Below the pieces are notes generated by a model. The model was not told the origin of the DNA, ran no database searches, and was given only the letters and a program-made list of their open reading frames with translations. DNA of 64,000 nucleotides from Pseudomonadota bacterium (GTDB taxonomy: Bacteria > Pseudomonadota > Alphaproteobacteria > Rhizobiales > Xanthobacteraceae): the NCBI GenBank assembly GCA_018240595.1, contig JAFEFL010000027.1:1-64000 (forward strand). Direction: 5' to 3'. This document shows, one piece after another, positions 11,460 through 21,238 of this stretch. The translations under genes and the position numbers were made by a program. The first letter of the stretch is position 1. Each line of letters opens with the position of its first letter.

Positions 11460-12575
11460 ATGACTGCCCCCAAGTCCCCTTTGCGCCCCGTTCCGCGTCC
11501 CGGCGTGCTCGACATCGCCCCCTACATCCCCGGCAAGAGCAGCGCCCCGGGCGTCGCCAAGGTCTTCAAACTGTCGTCGAACGAAACGCCGCTGGGCCCG
11601 AGTCCGCAGGCGATTGCTGCCTACAACGAGGTCGGCCGCCATCTCGAGGACTATCCGGACGGCGCCTCGACGGCGCTGCGCGAGGCGATCGGCTCGGCCT
11701 TCGGACTCGATCCGGCGCGCATTGTCTGCGGCGCCGGCTCGGACGATCTCCTGAATCTGATCGCGCGCGCCTACCTTAAGGATGGCGACGAGGCGATCCA
11801 CGCGACGCACGGCTTCCTCGTCTATCCGATCGCGACGCTGGCGGCCGGTGCCAAGCCGGTGGTGGCGCCGGAGACCGACTACACGGCCAATGTCGATCAC
11901 CTCCTGAGCGCGGTGACGGCGAAGACCAAGGTCGTCTTCCTCGCCAACCCGAACAATCCGACCGGCACCTACATCTCGATTGATGAGGTCAAGCGCCTGC
12001 ATCGCGGTCTGCCGCCGCACGTCCTCCTCGTGCTCGACGCGGCCTACGCGGAATATGTCGATCGCAACGATTACGAGGCGGGCATCGAACTCGTCGCGAC
12101 GTCGCAGAACGTCGTGATGTGCCGTACCTTCTCGAAGATCTACGGCCTGGCCGCGCTGCGCCTGGGCTGGATGTACGGACCGGCCGAGGTCGTCGACGCC
12201 ATCAACCGCGTGCGCGGGCCGTTCAATGTCGGCGCCCCGGCGATCGCCGCCGGCGTCGCCGCCATTCGCGACACCGCACATGTCCAGCGCGCCCGCGAAC
12301 ACAATTCGAAGTGGCTCGGCTGGCTGAGCGAAGAGATCCCTGCGCTCGGCCTCAAGGTGACGCCAAGTGTCGGCAATTTCCTGCTGATCCATTTCCCGGA
12401 AACGCCGGGCAAGACGGCGAAGGAGGCCGACGCCTTCCTCACCAGGCGCGGACTCATCCTGCGCGCGGTCGCCGGCTACAAGCTGCCGAACGCGCTGCGC
12501 ATGACCGTCGGCAGCGAGGAAGCCAACAAGCTCGTCGTCGCCGCGCTGAAAGAGTTCATGGGAAGCAAGGCGTGA
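11460..12575 (+). CDS. hisC: Histidinol-phosphate / aromatic aminotransferase HisC
   Basis: Fold-type I PLP aminotransferase of the HisC family, 371 aa, the usual length. It transfers an amino group between glutamate and imidazole-acetol phosphate; members next to tyrA often also use aromatic keto acids. The PLP lysine is in [15 protein letters not shown]; the Asn and Asp of the PLP site are in [11 protein letters not shown] and [13 protein letters not shown] 11460 follows closely after repeat 4. Its stop overlaps the tyrA start, so translation is probably coupled. The neighbours suggest that aromatic amino acid transamination is the main job. Confidence 0.93.
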   Translation: MTAPKSPLRPVPRPGVLDIAPYIPGKSSAPGVAKVFKLSSNETPLGPSPQAIAAYNEVGRHLEDYPDGASTALREAIGSAFGLDPARIVCGAGSDDLLNLIARAYLKDGDEAIHATHGFLVYPIATLAAGAKPVVAPETDYTANVDHLLSAVTAKTKVVFLANPNNPTGTYISIDEVKRLHRGLPPHVLLVLDAAYAEYVDRNDYEAGIELVATSQNVVMCRTFSKIYGLAALRLGWMYGPAEVVDAINRVRGPFNVGAPAIAAGVAAIRDTAHVQRAREHNSKWLGWLSEEIPALGLKVTPSVGNFLLIHFPETPGKTAKEADAFLTRRGLILRAVAGYKLPNALRMTVGSEEANKLVVAALKEFMGSKA

Positions 12576-13543
12576 GCAAAGCGGCTCCTCTGTACAACCG
12601 GCTGGCGCTGATCGGCGTCGGCCTGATCGGCTCGTCGATCGCGCGTGCCGCCAGAGCGCAAGGTGCGGTGGGTTCGATCGTCGCCACCGCGCGCTCGGAA
12701 GCGACGCGCCGCCGCGTCGCCGAGCTCGGCATCGCCGATCAGGTGGTCGAGACCAACGAGGCTGCGGTCGAGGGCGCCGATCTCGTCATCGTGTGCATTC
12801 CGGTCGGCGCCTGCGGCGCCGTGGCCAAGGATATCGCGCCGCATCTGATGCCGGGCGCCACCGTGTCCGACGTCGGCTCGGTCAAGGGCTCGATCGTGCG
12901 CGACATGGGCCCGCATATCCCGAAGGGCGTGCATTTCGTGCCGGCGCATCCGGTGGCCGGCACCGAATATTCTGGCCCCGATGCCGGCTTTGCCGAACTT
13001 TTCGTCAACCGCTGGTCCATCCTGACGCCGCCGCCGGGCCAGGATCAGGCCGCGGTCGACAAGCTCGCCGCGTTCTGGAAACTGCTCGGCGCCAATGTCG
13101 AGACCATGGCGCCGGACCACCACGACCTGGTGCTGGCGGTGACCAGCCATCTGCCGCATCTCATCGCCTACACCATCGTCGGCACCGCCGACGAATTGGA
13201 GACGGTGACGCGCTCGGAAGTGCTGAAGTTCTCCGCCGGCGGCTTCCGCGACTTCACCCGCATCGCGGCATCCGATCCGACGATGTGGCGCGACATCTTC
13301 GTCACCAACAAGGACGCCGTGCTCGAGATGCTCGGCCGTTTCAACGAAGACATCTCGATGCTGACCAAGGCGATCCGCAACGGCGACGGCCAGACCTTGT
13401 TCGATCACTTCACGCGCACCCGCGCCATCCGCAAGGGCATCGTGCAGATCGGCCAGGATTCACCAGCACCGGACTTTGGTCGCGGTCATGCCGGCCTCCC
13501 CCACGAGCCGCTGCCCAAGCCCTACGCGCCGAACGAGAACTGA
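12572..13543 (+). CDS. tyrA: Prephenate/arogenate dehydrogenase
   Basis: About 323 aa, converting prephenate (or arogenate) by NAD(P)-dependent oxidative decarboxylation in tyrosine synthesis. The Rossmann motif GVGLIGSS is near the N-terminus, followed by [20 protein letters not shown] and [11 protein letters not shown], which carry the conserved catalytic His residues. The GTG start at 12572 overlaps the hisC stop (GTGA), and GGAAG lies nine bases upstream. A longer frame continues upstream, but that is the antiphase of hisC. It lacks a chorismate mutase domain, which is encoded separately two genes upstream. Confidence 0.93.
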   Translation: MSKAAPLYNRLALIGVGLIGSSIARAARAQGAVGSIVATARSEATRRRVAELGIADQVVETNEAAVEGADLVIVCIPVGACGAVAKDIAPHLMPGATVSDVGSVKGSIVRDMGPHIPKGVHFVPAHPVAGTEYSGPDAGFAELFVNRWSILTPPPGQDQAAVDKLAAFWKLLGANVETMAPDHHDLVLAVTSHLPHLIAYTIVGTADELETVTRSEVLKFSAGGFRDFTRIAASDPTMWRDIFVTNKDAVLEMLGRFNEDISMLTKAIRNGDGQTLFDHFTRTRAIRKGIVQIGQDSPAPDFGRGHAGLPHEPLPKPYAPNEN

Positions 13544-13555
13544 CCGGCCGGGGCC

Positions 13556-14077
13556 ATGGCGGACGCGGTTGTCATCCGGCCCTTTGTCGAAACCGATGCG
13601 CCGGCCGCGCACGCGCTGTTCGTCCGCGTCAACCGGCTCTTGGCGCCGCCGCAGATGAAGGACGCGTTCGAGGCTTACATCGAGCGCTCAATCGCCGAGG
13701 AAATCGGCCGCATCGCCGACTACTATGCGGCGCGGCAAGGCTCGTTCTGGGTGGCGGAGGACAGCGGCCGACTCGCCGGCATGTTCGGACTGGAAGCAAC
13801 GTCCGATGGCGAAGCGATGGAGCTACGCCGCATGTATGTCGAACCGGATCTACGCCGTCGCGGCATCGCGCGGGCCATGCTGGCTTTCGCGGAGAACGAA
13901 TGCCGGCGCCTCGGCATGAAACGTCTGGAGCTGAGCACGTCGGAACTGCAGGAAGCGGCGCTCGGCCTCTATCACGCCTGCGCCTATCGCCTCGATCGCG
14001 AGGAAATTGCCGCCGCGGCGAGCAACAAAACCGTCGGTGGCGGCATCCGTCGGTTCTATTTCAGCAAAGCGCTCTGA
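13556..14077 (+). CDS. GNAT family N-acetyltransferase
   Basis: About 173 aa. The GNAT fold is recognisable from the beta4 strand ELRRMYVEPDLRRRGIARAML, which contains the acetyl-CoA pyrophosphate-binding R-R-x-G-I-A motif, and from the later GLYHACAYRLDREE. The acceptor substrate cannot be predicted. It starts 12 bases after tyrA and may be co-transcribed, but family membership gives no reason to link it to aromatic synthesis. It converges on the LysE-type gene, with two bases between the stop codons. Confidence 0.85.
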   Translation: MADAVVIRPFVETDAPAAHALFVRVNRLLAPPQMKDAFEAYIERSIAEEIGRIADYYAARQGSFWVAEDSGRLAGMFGLEATSDGEAMELRRMYVEPDLRRRGIARAMLAFAENECRRLGMKRLELSTSELQEAALGLYHACAYRLDREEIAAAASNKTVGGGIRRFYFSKAL

Positions 14078-14079
14078 TT

Positions 14080-14691
14080 TCACCGCGACGCGAACGCAAG
14101 CTTGGCGCCGAGCGCAACAAAGGCGGCGGCGAACGAGCGCCTCATCCACGCCATCACGCGTGGCCGGGTAACGACATGGTCGCGCACCGAGGCGGCGAAA
14201 AGCCCGTAAACGACGAAGACGGCGAAGGTCATCAGCATGAAGACAACGCTCAGTTCAAGCATGCGCATGACGGGCGCCGCCTCGGTCGCGCTGACGAACA
14301 GCGGCAAGAAGGCAAGGAAGAAGATCGACAGCTTCGGATTGAGGATGTTGATCAGGATGCCCTTGACCGCGATCGACGTCGCGGTGCGGCGGTCGGCTTC
14401 CTTCGCCACGCTCAAGGCGCCGTGCTCGCGCAATGTGCCCCAGGCCATGTAAAGGAGATAGGCGCAGCCGGCATATTTGAAGACCTCGAAGCCGAGCGCG
14501 CTGGTGTGCAGCAGCGCGGCGAGCCCGAGGATCGCAGCCGCGATGTGCGGCCCGATGCCGAGCGTGCAGCCGAAGGCGGCGGCGATGCTCGCCTTGCTGC
14601 CGCGCGACAGCCCGACCGCCAGCGTATAGAGCACGCCCGTGCCCGGCGAGACGACGACGATGAAGGACGTGATCAGGAATTCGAGCGACAT
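14080..14691 (-). CDS. LysE/RhtB family amino acid exporter
   Basis: About 203 aa with five to six hydrophobic helices. The N-terminal FLITSFIVVVSPGTGVLYTLA and following GSKASIAAAFGCTLGIG are typical of LysE/RhtB carriers, where the P-G-P/T motif in the first helix is conserved. It should export an amino acid or derivative across the inner membrane; the substrate is unknown. Transcribed alone, convergent with the GNAT gene. Confidence 0.9.
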   Translation of the reverse strand: MSLEFLITSFIVVVSPGTGVLYTLAVGLSRGSKASIAAAFGCTLGIGPHIAAAILGLAALLHTSALGFEVFKYAGCAYLLYMAWGTLREHGALSVAKEADRRTATSIAVKGILINILNPKLSIFFLAFLPLFVSATEAAPVMRMLELSVVFMLMTFAVFVVYGLFAASVRDHVVTRPRVMAWMRRSFAAAFVALGAKLAFASR

Positions 14692-14774
14692 GCCGGCGGC
14701 CTCCCGCGTTGATCCGGCCGCAGGCTAGCGCAGGATGCCGGACGGCCGGAACCCGTTTTCTGAAGAGGCGCCGG

Positions 14775-15902
14775 CTAGAACAGCGCCGGCGTCTCGCCGA
14801 GCGGGATCGGCCCGAGGAACATGCGGCCCTCGTCGAAGCGCAGCGGCAGCGACACCGCCGGCCGGCCTTCGAGCGTGGTCTTGCGGCCGAGCATGTTGAT
14901 TCCGGCCGACAGATTGGCGCCGACCTGCTGCTTCGCGGCCTGACCGAGGCCTGGCGACAGGCGGTCGAGAGCGCTCGCCAGCCGGTCGACCGAAGGCGCG
15001 GACTGCACCATCTGTTCGGCGTTGATCGACTTGAGGAACGGCTCGAGACCGGCGACCGTCAGGTCGAGCTGGCCCTGCAGGCGGCCGCTGGCGCTGATCG
15101 ACAGATTGCCGGCGCCGACAGCTAGGGTCTCGCCCTGCACCGCGCGCGCCTCGGTGATCTCGATACGGCCGCTATTGGCGGCGATCTCGCGGAAGCGCTC
15201 CGACCACGGCTTCGGCGCGAAATCGGTGAGTCCGCGGAAGATCGTATCGAACACGGCATCGACCGGCTGCGCCGCCAGGGCCGGCACGCCGGGCGCGAAG
15301 GCACCGCGCGCGCGCACCGCGACCTCGAGCACCGGATGATCGGTGACGAGGCCCTCGAGCAGACGGCTGTGCAGTTCGAGATGCTCGGCGCGCAGGAGCG
15401 GCTTCGGCTCGGCGCCGGTCACGGCGTCGAGCGTCGGCCTGTCGAACACCAGCGACACCCGTTCGGGCGCCGCGGGCGTGCCGCGCACGCTCGACTGGAA
15501 CAGCTCCCAGTTCATCGACAGCTCCGGCGGCTTGCCGGGAGAGGAGATCGTCAGCGGGCCTGTAAATTCGCTAATGAGCAGGGTTGGCTGGTAAACTTGC
15601 GACACCACCAGCACGCCGCCGACCTTGGCCTCAATTGGCGGCCGGCTGTTCTGGAACAGCGCCGTCATATTCTGGCAGGTGAACTCGAAACGGAACGGGA
15701 AACCGCCGACGCCTTCCTTGCCGCACTCGTAAAGACGGCCGGACTTGGCCTCACGCACGCGCCAGCCCTCGAGCGCCGTCTGCGCCTTGCCGGCGGCGAC
15801 GTACCAGAAGGCCGACCAGCCACCGATCAGGGCGACGACCAGAACGAGGAGCACGACATAGCGCCGCGAGGACGAGCGGCGGGCGGGTTCGGACGGGGTC
15901 AT
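14775..15902 (-). CDS. DUF2125 family membrane-anchored protein
   Basis: About 375 aa. One N-terminal membrane helix (about residues 15-36, after a basic RRSSSRR stretch) is followed by a beta-rich periplasmic domain matching DUF2125, a family of unknown function common in Rhizobiales. CGKEGVGGFPFRFEFTC carries two Cys that could form a disulfide. I start at ATG 15902. The frame stays open upstream, but that part reads as Arg-rich antisense of the neighbour. There is no obvious Shine-Dalgarno. The conserved envelope neighbourhood suggests an outer-layer role. Confidence 0.8.
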   Translation of the reverse strand: MTPSEPARRSSSRRYVVLLVLVVALIGGWSAFWYVAAGKAQTALEGWRVREAKSGRLYECGKEGVGGFPFRFEFTCQNMTALFQNSRPPIEAKVGGVLVVSQVYQPTLLISEFTGPLTISSPGKPPELSMNWELFQSSVRGTPAAPERVSLVFDRPTLDAVTGAEPKPLLRAEHLELHSRLLEGLVTDHPVLEVAVRARGAFAPGVPALAAQPVDAVFDTIFRGLTDFAPKPWSERFREIAANSGRIEITEARAVQGETLAVGAGNLSISASGRLQGQLDLTVAGLEPFLKSINAEQMVQSAPSVDRLASALDRLSPGLGQAAKQQVGANLSAGINMLGRKTTLEGRPAVSLPLRFDEGRMFLGPIPLGETPALF

Positions 15903-16105
15903 GGGGAGATCGTGAAACCTGCTAATTGAGGCCCTTCTGCGCCAAAGCTTCCGCCTTTGAGCCTCAGCGTCCTCATTGCGCAGGCGACGCGCGAACTCAA
16001 GGCCGTTTCCGCACCCGATGAAACTTTCCCCGGGGACCCATTGCACCGGGGCGGGGCGCTTGGTACGCGACCGCCCGGCCCCCGCCTTCGGTACCCGAAT
16101 AACAC

Positions 16106-16666
16106 ATGGCACCCCTGCCCTCTGACGAAACCGGCGAGTTCTGGGTCTTCGGCTACGGCTCGCTGATGTGGCGGCCGGGCTTCGAGGCACTGGAACGGCG
16201 CCAGGCGCGTCTGGTAGGGGCCCACCGCGCGCTGTGCGTATATTCCTTCGTCCATCGCGGCACGCCGGAAAAGCCCGGCCTCGTGCTTGGCCTCGATCGC
16301 GGCGGCAACTGCCGAGGCATCGCCTACCGGGTGGCGGCGGACAAGCGCGACGACACCATCGCCTATCTACGCGCCCGCGAGCAGGTCACCATGGTGTACC
16401 GCGAGGCCTGGCGGCGGGTCTGGCTCGACGACGATCCGCAAAAGAATGTCCGCGCCCTGTGCTACGTGGTCGACCGCGGCCACGAGCAATATGCCGGCCA
16501 GCTCTCGCTCGCCGAGCAGTTGCACTATTGCCGGCAGGGCCACGGCCGCTCCGGTGCCAACCGCGATTACGTGCTGGCGACGGTCGCCGAACTGGAGAGC
16601 CTCGGCGTGCGCGATCACGACCTGCATCTGCTGGCCCAGCAGCTCAAGGGCGCGCACGGCACCTGA
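16106..16666 (+). CDS. ChaC-like gamma-glutamylcyclotransferase
   Basis: About 186 aa. The N-terminal FGYGSLMWRPGFE is the substrate-binding YGSL motif of ChaC enzymes. The catalytic Glu typical of the family fits YLRAREQVTMVYRE. By family it cleaves glutathione or other gamma-glutamyl peptides into 5-oxoproline and the remaining amine in the cytoplasm. The start follows about 200 non-coding bases shared with the divergent DUF2125 gene. It converges with plsC, six bases apart. Confidence 0.88.
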   Translation: MAPLPSDETGEFWVFGYGSLMWRPGFEALERRQARLVGAHRALCVYSFVHRGTPEKPGLVLGLDRGGNCRGIAYRVAADKRDDTIAYLRAREQVTMVYREAWRRVWLDDDPQKNVRALCYVVDRGHEQYAGQLSLAEQLHYCRQGHGRSGANRDYVLATVAELESLGVRDHDLHLLAQQLKGAHGT

Positions 16667-16672
16667 TCCGGA

Positions 16673-17416
16673 TCAGTGCGACTTGTCCAGTTCGCGACGG
16701 CCCTCTTCGATCAGGCGCGCGGTCGCGGTTTCGATCCCGGACTGCAGCCGGCCGAAGAAGACGTCCTCGTCGAGCCCCGGCGGAATAGGGTCGAGAATCT
16801 CGACGATCACCGTCCCTGGAAAGCGCCGGAATGTCCGGCGCGGCCAGAACAAACCGGAGTTCAGCGCGATCGGCAGGCACGGCACGCCAGCGCCCTTATA
16901 GAGATGGGCGACGCCGTATTTGTAGCGCGGCTCCGCGCCGGCGGCGCGCCGCGTGCCTTCCGGGAAAATGATGAGCTGCCGGCTCTGCATGATCTCGTGA
17001 CGCGCCCGCGCGGTCATGGCGCGCAGCGCCGCGGCGCCGCCACCGCGATCGACCGGCACCATGCGGCCCTTGATGGTGAACCAGCCGAATAGCGGGATCC
17101 ATTGGAGTTCGCGCTTGAGGATGAAGACCGGATTAGGAAACAGCGTGACCAGCGCGAATGTCTCCCAGGCCGACTGATGCTTGGAGGCAACGAGCAGCGG
17201 CCCGTGCGGAATTTTCTCGCGGCCGCGAATTTCGACCTTGATTCCGCAGATCACGCGCAACAAGAACAAATTGATCTTGCCCCAGAGCCGCGCGATTTCA
17301 ACAATGCCCCAGAACGGCATGAAGAACGTCGGCAAGGCGAGAACCAGCCAGAGTGCGGTGTTGAGATAGAACGCCACGTTGAATGCGATGGAGCGCAGGA
17401 GGATCAGCACGGGCAA
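16673..17416 (-). CDS. 1-acyl-glycerol-3-phosphate acyltransferase (PlsC type)
   Basis: About 247 aa, acylating lysophosphatidate to phosphatidate at the inner membrane. Hydrophobic N-terminus (about residues 5-35), then acyltransferase block I SKHQSAWET, an HX4E version of the usual HX4D; block III FPEGTRRAAG is standard. The Glu variant occurs in some PlsC homologues, so activity is still likely. It lies seven bases after the YdcF-like gene on the same strand and is probably co-transcribed with it. Confidence 0.88.
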   Translation of the reverse strand: MPVLILLRSIAFNVAFYLNTALWLVLALPTFFMPFWGIVEIARLWGKINLFLLRVICGIKVEIRGREKIPHGPLLVASKHQSAWETFALVTLFPNPVFILKRELQWIPLFGWFTIKGRMVPVDRGGGAAALRAMTARARHEIMQSRQLIIFPEGTRRAAGAEPRYKYGVAHLYKGAGVPCLPIALNSGLFWPRRTFRRFPGTVIVEILDPIPPGLDEDVFFGRLQSGIETATARLIEEGRRELDKSH

Positions 17417-17423
17417 GCGGTCC

Positions 17424-18035
17424 TTACGGGGCGGTGTCCGGATCGAGACGCATCCGGACGAGTGCGAACAGATACTTCAGATACTCGGCCGCGAGGAAAC
17501 GCGCGGTGCCGATGTTCTCCCACCACGGCTTGGTCCTGACCTTTTCCGACATCACGGGATAGGCGATGAGCCTGACATCCGGCAACTGATGCTCGATCTC
17601 CGCCATCGCCCGCGGCATGTGCCAGTTCGACGTAACGACAATGAGCGACGTAAAATTGTGCTCGCGAGTCCAGCGCCGCGTTTCCAGGGCATTGCCGAAG
17701 GTGTTGAGCGCCGAGCGGTCGAGATCGATGCAGCAGGTGAAGTATTTCGAGTAGAGCGGCGTCAGTCGCGCGATCTCGCTCGCCGAGGTAGCGCGGTGCA
17801 CGCCAGTGATCAGGAGGCGCTTGCCGCGTTCGGCGGCCAGCAGCTCGATGGCATCCGGAATGCGCGGCGCGGCGCCGGTGAGCGCGACGATGCCGTCGGC
17901 GCTGCGATCCAGCATCACCTCCTCGCTCGCGATCTGCGAAGCGAACCAGAAAAATCCGCCGGTCAGCGCCAGCCCGCCGACCACCGCGGTCAACATGGTC
18001 AGGAAGCCGATCCAGCGAGCAAAACCTGCGAACAT
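17424..18035 (-). CDS. YdcF/SanA/ElyC family membrane protein (DUF218)
   Basis: About 203 aa. N-terminal membrane segment (about residues 8-32), then a DUF218 domain with IVALTGAAPRIPDAIELL, LLITGVHRATS and VTSNWHMPRAM. Members such as ElyC and SanA affect peptidoglycan precursor metabolism and envelope integrity, but the biochemical activity is not established. ATG 18035 is chosen because it leads directly into the membrane segment and follows ACGAG. It precedes plsC in the same direction. Confidence 0.85.
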   Translation of the reverse strand: MFAGFARWIGFLTMLTAVVGGLALTGGFFWFASQIASEEVMLDRSADGIVALTGAAPRIPDAIELLAAERGKRLLITGVHRATSASEIARLTPLYSKYFTCCIDLDRSALNTFGNALETRRWTREHNFTSLIVVTSNWHMPRAMAEIEHQLPDVRLIAYPVMSEKVRTKPWWENIGTARFLAAEYLKYLFALVRMRLDPDTAP

Positions 18036-18137
18036 CTCGTCGTCAATCCAATCGCGCCGCAGACGGCATAGCACCTTTGCCGGGGCATGATCTACGCGCA
18101 AAATCGAGGCCGGCGCACGCTCGTTGACGCCGGACTT

Positions 18138-19319
18138 TCAATCCCGGCACAGCGCCAGCGCCTGTTGCAGATCGCCGATCAGGTCATCCGTCGCTTCCAG
18201 GCCGACATTGAGCCGCACCAGCCGGGCGCCGTATTCGCGCGCGTTCGAGCCGGCAGCCGGATACGCCATCACCAGACTGGTCGTTCCGCCCCAGCTATAG
18301 CCGATACGGAACAGGCGAAGCGCATCGACGAAGCGCGCGACGCGGGCCGCATTCCAGTCATCCGCGAACACGATCGAGAATACGCTCGACGACCCGGTGA
18401 ACTGCCGCGCCCAGATGTCGTGCCCCGGGCAGTCGGCAAAAGCCGGATGCAGTACGCGCGCGACGGCCTGCTGTTGCTTCAGCCATCCGGCAATGGCGAG
18501 CGTCGAGCGCTGCAGGGCGTCGAGACGCACGGCCAGTGTCTCGAGACCGCGCAGCGCCAGAGCGCAATCGTCTGGCGACACCGCGAGTCCCAACAGCCTG
18601 AAGATCGGGCCGACGCGGTCATGGATTTGCTGATCGCGAACCGACACCGTTCCGAGCAGAAGATCGCTGTGGCCACCGACATATTTGGTCAGCGCCTGCA
18701 CCGACACGTCCACGCCAGCGGCGAACGCATCGAACAGCACACCGGCCGCATAGGTGTTGTCGAGCGCAACCGGCACGCCGTGCTCATGCGCGGCGGCGGC
18801 GATCGCCGGCACGTCCTGCACCTCCATGGTGATGGAGCCCGGGCTCTCGCACCAAATGAGGGATGTCTTCGGCCGGATCAAATCCGCGATATCGCCACCA
18901 ATCGACGGCGGGTAGGCCTGAACTTCGATACCGAGTCCTCGCAGCAGTCCGGGACCGAGTTCCTTGTTGGGACCATAGGCGCTCTCCGGCACCAGAACAT
19001 GTGATCCGGCGGTGCAGAAGGCGAGATAGGCGAGTACGATCGCCGCCTGCCCACCAGGAACGACGAAACTGTGCCGCGCGCCCTCGAGGTCCGCGATCCG
19101 TGCGCCGAGTTCAAGAACCGTCGGCGTGCCGTAGAGGCCGTAGGTGTAGCGTCCACTGCGCCAGTCGTCCTGCGCATCGGCGAGGCGCTCGAAGACGACG
19201 GTGGAGCCGCGCTGAACCGCCGGCACCAATGAGAGAAAGCCGCCCGGCGCGCGAACGTCGGGCTGAATGAGACGCGTGCGCCAGTCAGGCCGGTTTCCCG
19301 AGCGGCTGTCGTTCGTCAT
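18138..19319 (-). CDS. metC: Cystathionine beta-lyase-like Cys/Met metabolism enzyme
   Basis: PLP enzyme of the Cys/Met metabolism family, 393 aa. The PLP lysine is in ALTKYVGGHSDLLLG; the phosphate-binding loop is SFVVPGGQAAIVLAYLAF; PLP Asp is in VALDNTYAAG. The best family fit is cystathionine beta-lyase (cystathionine to homocysteine), though gamma-lyase activities cannot be excluded. GGGAGG precedes the ATG by five bases. A second family member, metZ, lies at 59 kb under riboswitch control. This one has no visible riboswitch. Confidence 0.8.
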   Translation of the reverse strand: MTNDSRSGNRPDWRTRLIQPDVRAPGGFLSLVPAVQRGSTVVFERLADAQDDWRSGRYTYGLYGTPTVLELGARIADLEGARHSFVVPGGQAAIVLAYLAFCTAGSHVLVPESAYGPNKELGPGLLRGLGIEVQAYPPSIGGDIADLIRPKTSLIWCESPGSITMEVQDVPAIAAAAHEHGVPVALDNTYAAGVLFDAFAAGVDVSVQALTKYVGGHSDLLLGTVSVRDQQIHDRVGPIFRLLGLAVSPDDCALALRGLETLAVRLDALQRSTLAIAGWLKQQQAVARVLHPAFADCPGHDIWARQFTGSSSVFSIVFADDWNAARVARFVDALRLFRIGYSWGGTTSLVMAYPAAGSNAREYGARLVRLNVGLEATDDLIGDLQQALALCRD

Positions 19320-19356
19320 TGCGCCTCCCGTCTCATCGCGTCGGCCACCGCAACAT

Positions 19357-20319
19357 CTAGTCGATGGCTTCGAGCGTGCGGTTGACCGTATGGCGCGACG
19401 TCAGCGCGGTGACGACGGCGCTGAGTACGACCTGGCCCAGCACGGCGAGGTAACCGAACAGTCCCAGTGAGAACGAGCCGAACAACGCCGCGCCTTGATC
19501 GCCGGCGGCGCTGCCCGCGGTCCACCGTCCGATCAGCGCGGCAATGAGGAAGATCAGGATGGCGGCGCCGCCGCCGATGGCACCCCCCTGCAATCCCATG
19601 ACAAGGAAGTGGCGCTGGAAATTGCTGGCGATGAAACCGTTTTTGGCACCGACGAGATGCAACACTTCGATGACGTTCTTATTGGTGGCCATCGCGCCGC
19701 GCGTGGCGAAGGTGACCGACAGCACCGTGGCCGCGACGATCAGGATCAGGATGGCGATGCCACCACCGACCACCGATCCCGCCATGGCGCGCATGCGATC
19801 GATCCACCCGCGGTGATCGTCCAGCATCGCACCGGACGCCTGCTCGGCGAGTTGCCTGCTGAGTTTCGCCATGTCGGCATTGCCTGAGGCAAGCCGCACC
19901 ACGATCATGCGAGGTATCGGCAGTTCATCGAGGCTGAGGCCGCTGCCCAGCCACGGCTCGAGCAGCTTGCCGGATTCTTCCTTGCTGTAGACACGGACGT
20001 CGGCGATGCCGGGAAAGGCGCGCGCGACCGCGGCGGCCTTGTCGACGACGGCGTCCGTATCGCGGCCGGCCGTCGGCACCACCTGGATGGTGACCTCGCG
20101 CGCGACGTCGGACTGCCATTCGCCGGCCGCCTGGCCAACGAGAATGGCGGCGCCGGTCGTCAGCGAGGCAAGGAACGTCATGATGGCAACGACGGCGATC
20201 AGCGCGCTGCCGGCGATCGAGTTGCGCGGCACCAGCGGCGTCTCGAAGCGCGGCTTTGCCGGCACCGTCACGCGCGGCGACAAGGCCGGGTCTTGTCTGA
20301 GGTCGTCCGTGATGGCCAT
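19357..20319 (-). CDS. ftsX: Cell division protein FtsX
   Basis: About 320 aa, the permease-like subunit of the FtsEX complex at the divisome, which activates murein hydrolases across the membrane. A cytoplasmic N-terminus is followed by TM1 (about 36-60), a periplasmic domain (about 65-180), and three further TM helices (about 190-215, 245-275, 285-310). The sequence fits FtsX (GSVVGGGIAILILIVAAT; VIEVLHLVGAKNGFIASNFQRHF). It starts two bases after the ftsE stop, so translation is very likely coupled. Confidence 0.93.
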   Translation of the reverse strand: MAITDDLRQDPALSPRVTVPAKPRFETPLVPRNSIAGSALIAVVAIMTFLASLTTGAAILVGQAAGEWQSDVAREVTIQVVPTAGRDTDAVVDKAAAVARAFPGIADVRVYSKEESGKLLEPWLGSGLSLDELPIPRMIVVRLASGNADMAKLSRQLAEQASGAMLDDHRGWIDRMRAMAGSVVGGGIAILILIVAATVLSVTFATRGAMATNKNVIEVLHLVGAKNGFIASNFQRHFLVMGLQGGAIGGGAAILIFLIAALIGRWTAGSAAGDQGAALFGSFSLGLFGYLAVLGQVVLSAVVTALTSRHTVNRTLEAID

Positions 20320-20321
20320 GA

Positions 20322-20981
20322 TCAGTCGTAGATATGCAGCCGGCCGTCGTGCAGCACGAGGCGGCGGGCGTCGTATTGATCCATCAGCGCGATGTCATGC
20401 GTCGCGATCACCACCGATGTCCCCGACTTGTTGAGCTCGACGAACAGGCGCAACAGGCGCTGGGCAAGCGATGGATCGACATTACCGGTCGGCTCGTCGG
20501 CGAGCAGCAACTGCGGCCGTGCGATGACCGCGCGCGCGATCGCCGCGCGCTGCTTCTCGCCGCCGGACAGCACCGGGGGCAGCGCCCACATGCGATCGCC
20601 GAGATCAACCCAGTTCAGCAATTCGATCACCTCGTCACGGTAGCTCGCTTCCGGGCGGCCCATGACGCGCAGCGGCAGTGCCACGTTTTCGTAGGTCGTC
20701 ATGTGGTCGAGCAGCCGGAAATCCTGAAACACGATACCGATGCGCCGGCGCAAGGTCGCCACCGCATCCTTGGACAGTGTCGCGACATCGTGGCCGAACT
20801 GGGTAATCAGGCCGCGCGTCGGCTTCAGCGACAGGAACAGCAGCTTGAGCAGCGAGGTCTTGCCGGCGCCGGACGGCCCGGTCAGGAACTGGAAGGAATG
20901 CGGCTCGATGCGGAAGGTCAGGTCGCGCAGCACCTCTGGCCCCAGCCCGTAGCGTAACCCCACATTTTCGAATCGGACCAC
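20322..20981 (-). CDS. ftsE: Cell division ATP-binding protein FtsE
   Basis: ABC ATPase of 219 aa, normal for FtsE. Walker A GPSGAGKTS, Q-loop VFQDFRLL, signature LSGGEKQR, Walker B LLLADEPTGNVD, and switch His in ATHD. It powers FtsX at the septum. ATG 20981 begins MVRFENVGLRYG, the usual FtsE opening. Upstream lie about 250 bases divergent from the zinc-ribbon gene, with TTAACTGTCGGTTTTA at 21085-21100, a weak match to a CtrA TTAA-N7-TTAA site. Confidence 0.96.
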   Translation of the reverse strand: MVRFENVGLRYGLGPEVLRDLTFRIEPHSFQFLTGPSGAGKTSLLKLLFLSLKPTRGLITQFGHDVATLSKDAVATLRRRIGIVFQDFRLLDHMTTYENVALPLRVMGRPEASYRDEVIELLNWVDLGDRMWALPPVLSGGEKQRAAIARAVIARPQLLLADEPTGNVDPSLAQRLLRLFVELNKSGTSVVIATHDIALMDQYDARRLVLHDGRLHIYD

Positions 20982-21238
20982 GCCCGCCTCCGCTTCGTCC
21001 CATGCGAGCCGGCTAGACCTGGCCCGAAGCTTGCGCCCCCGCCCGACCGGCCCCGCCCCGGGCCGCTCGGCCGCGCACTTGCGCGTTAACTGTCGGTTTT
21101 ACAGGAGAATCACGGGCCCGCCATAGGCCGCGCGCAGCAAAAACACGCCTCCCGGCCGGCCGAGAAAGGCCCGCATGGTTTCCGGTCCATTAACGGTCGG
21201 CTGATAGGTTTGAAGGGCTGAAAAAGCCGTAGAATATT

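Noticed and set aside
12793..14712. Plus-strand frame of about 639 codons spanning tyrA, GNAT and the LysE gene
   Set aside because: It crosses three real genes on both strands and is extremely Arg-rich, so it is a frame artefact of high GC.
18138..19319. Possible SAM riboswitch upstream of the beta-lyase-like gene
   Set aside because: I looked for the GCTAAAA core and pseudoknot words upstream of 19319 and found none.
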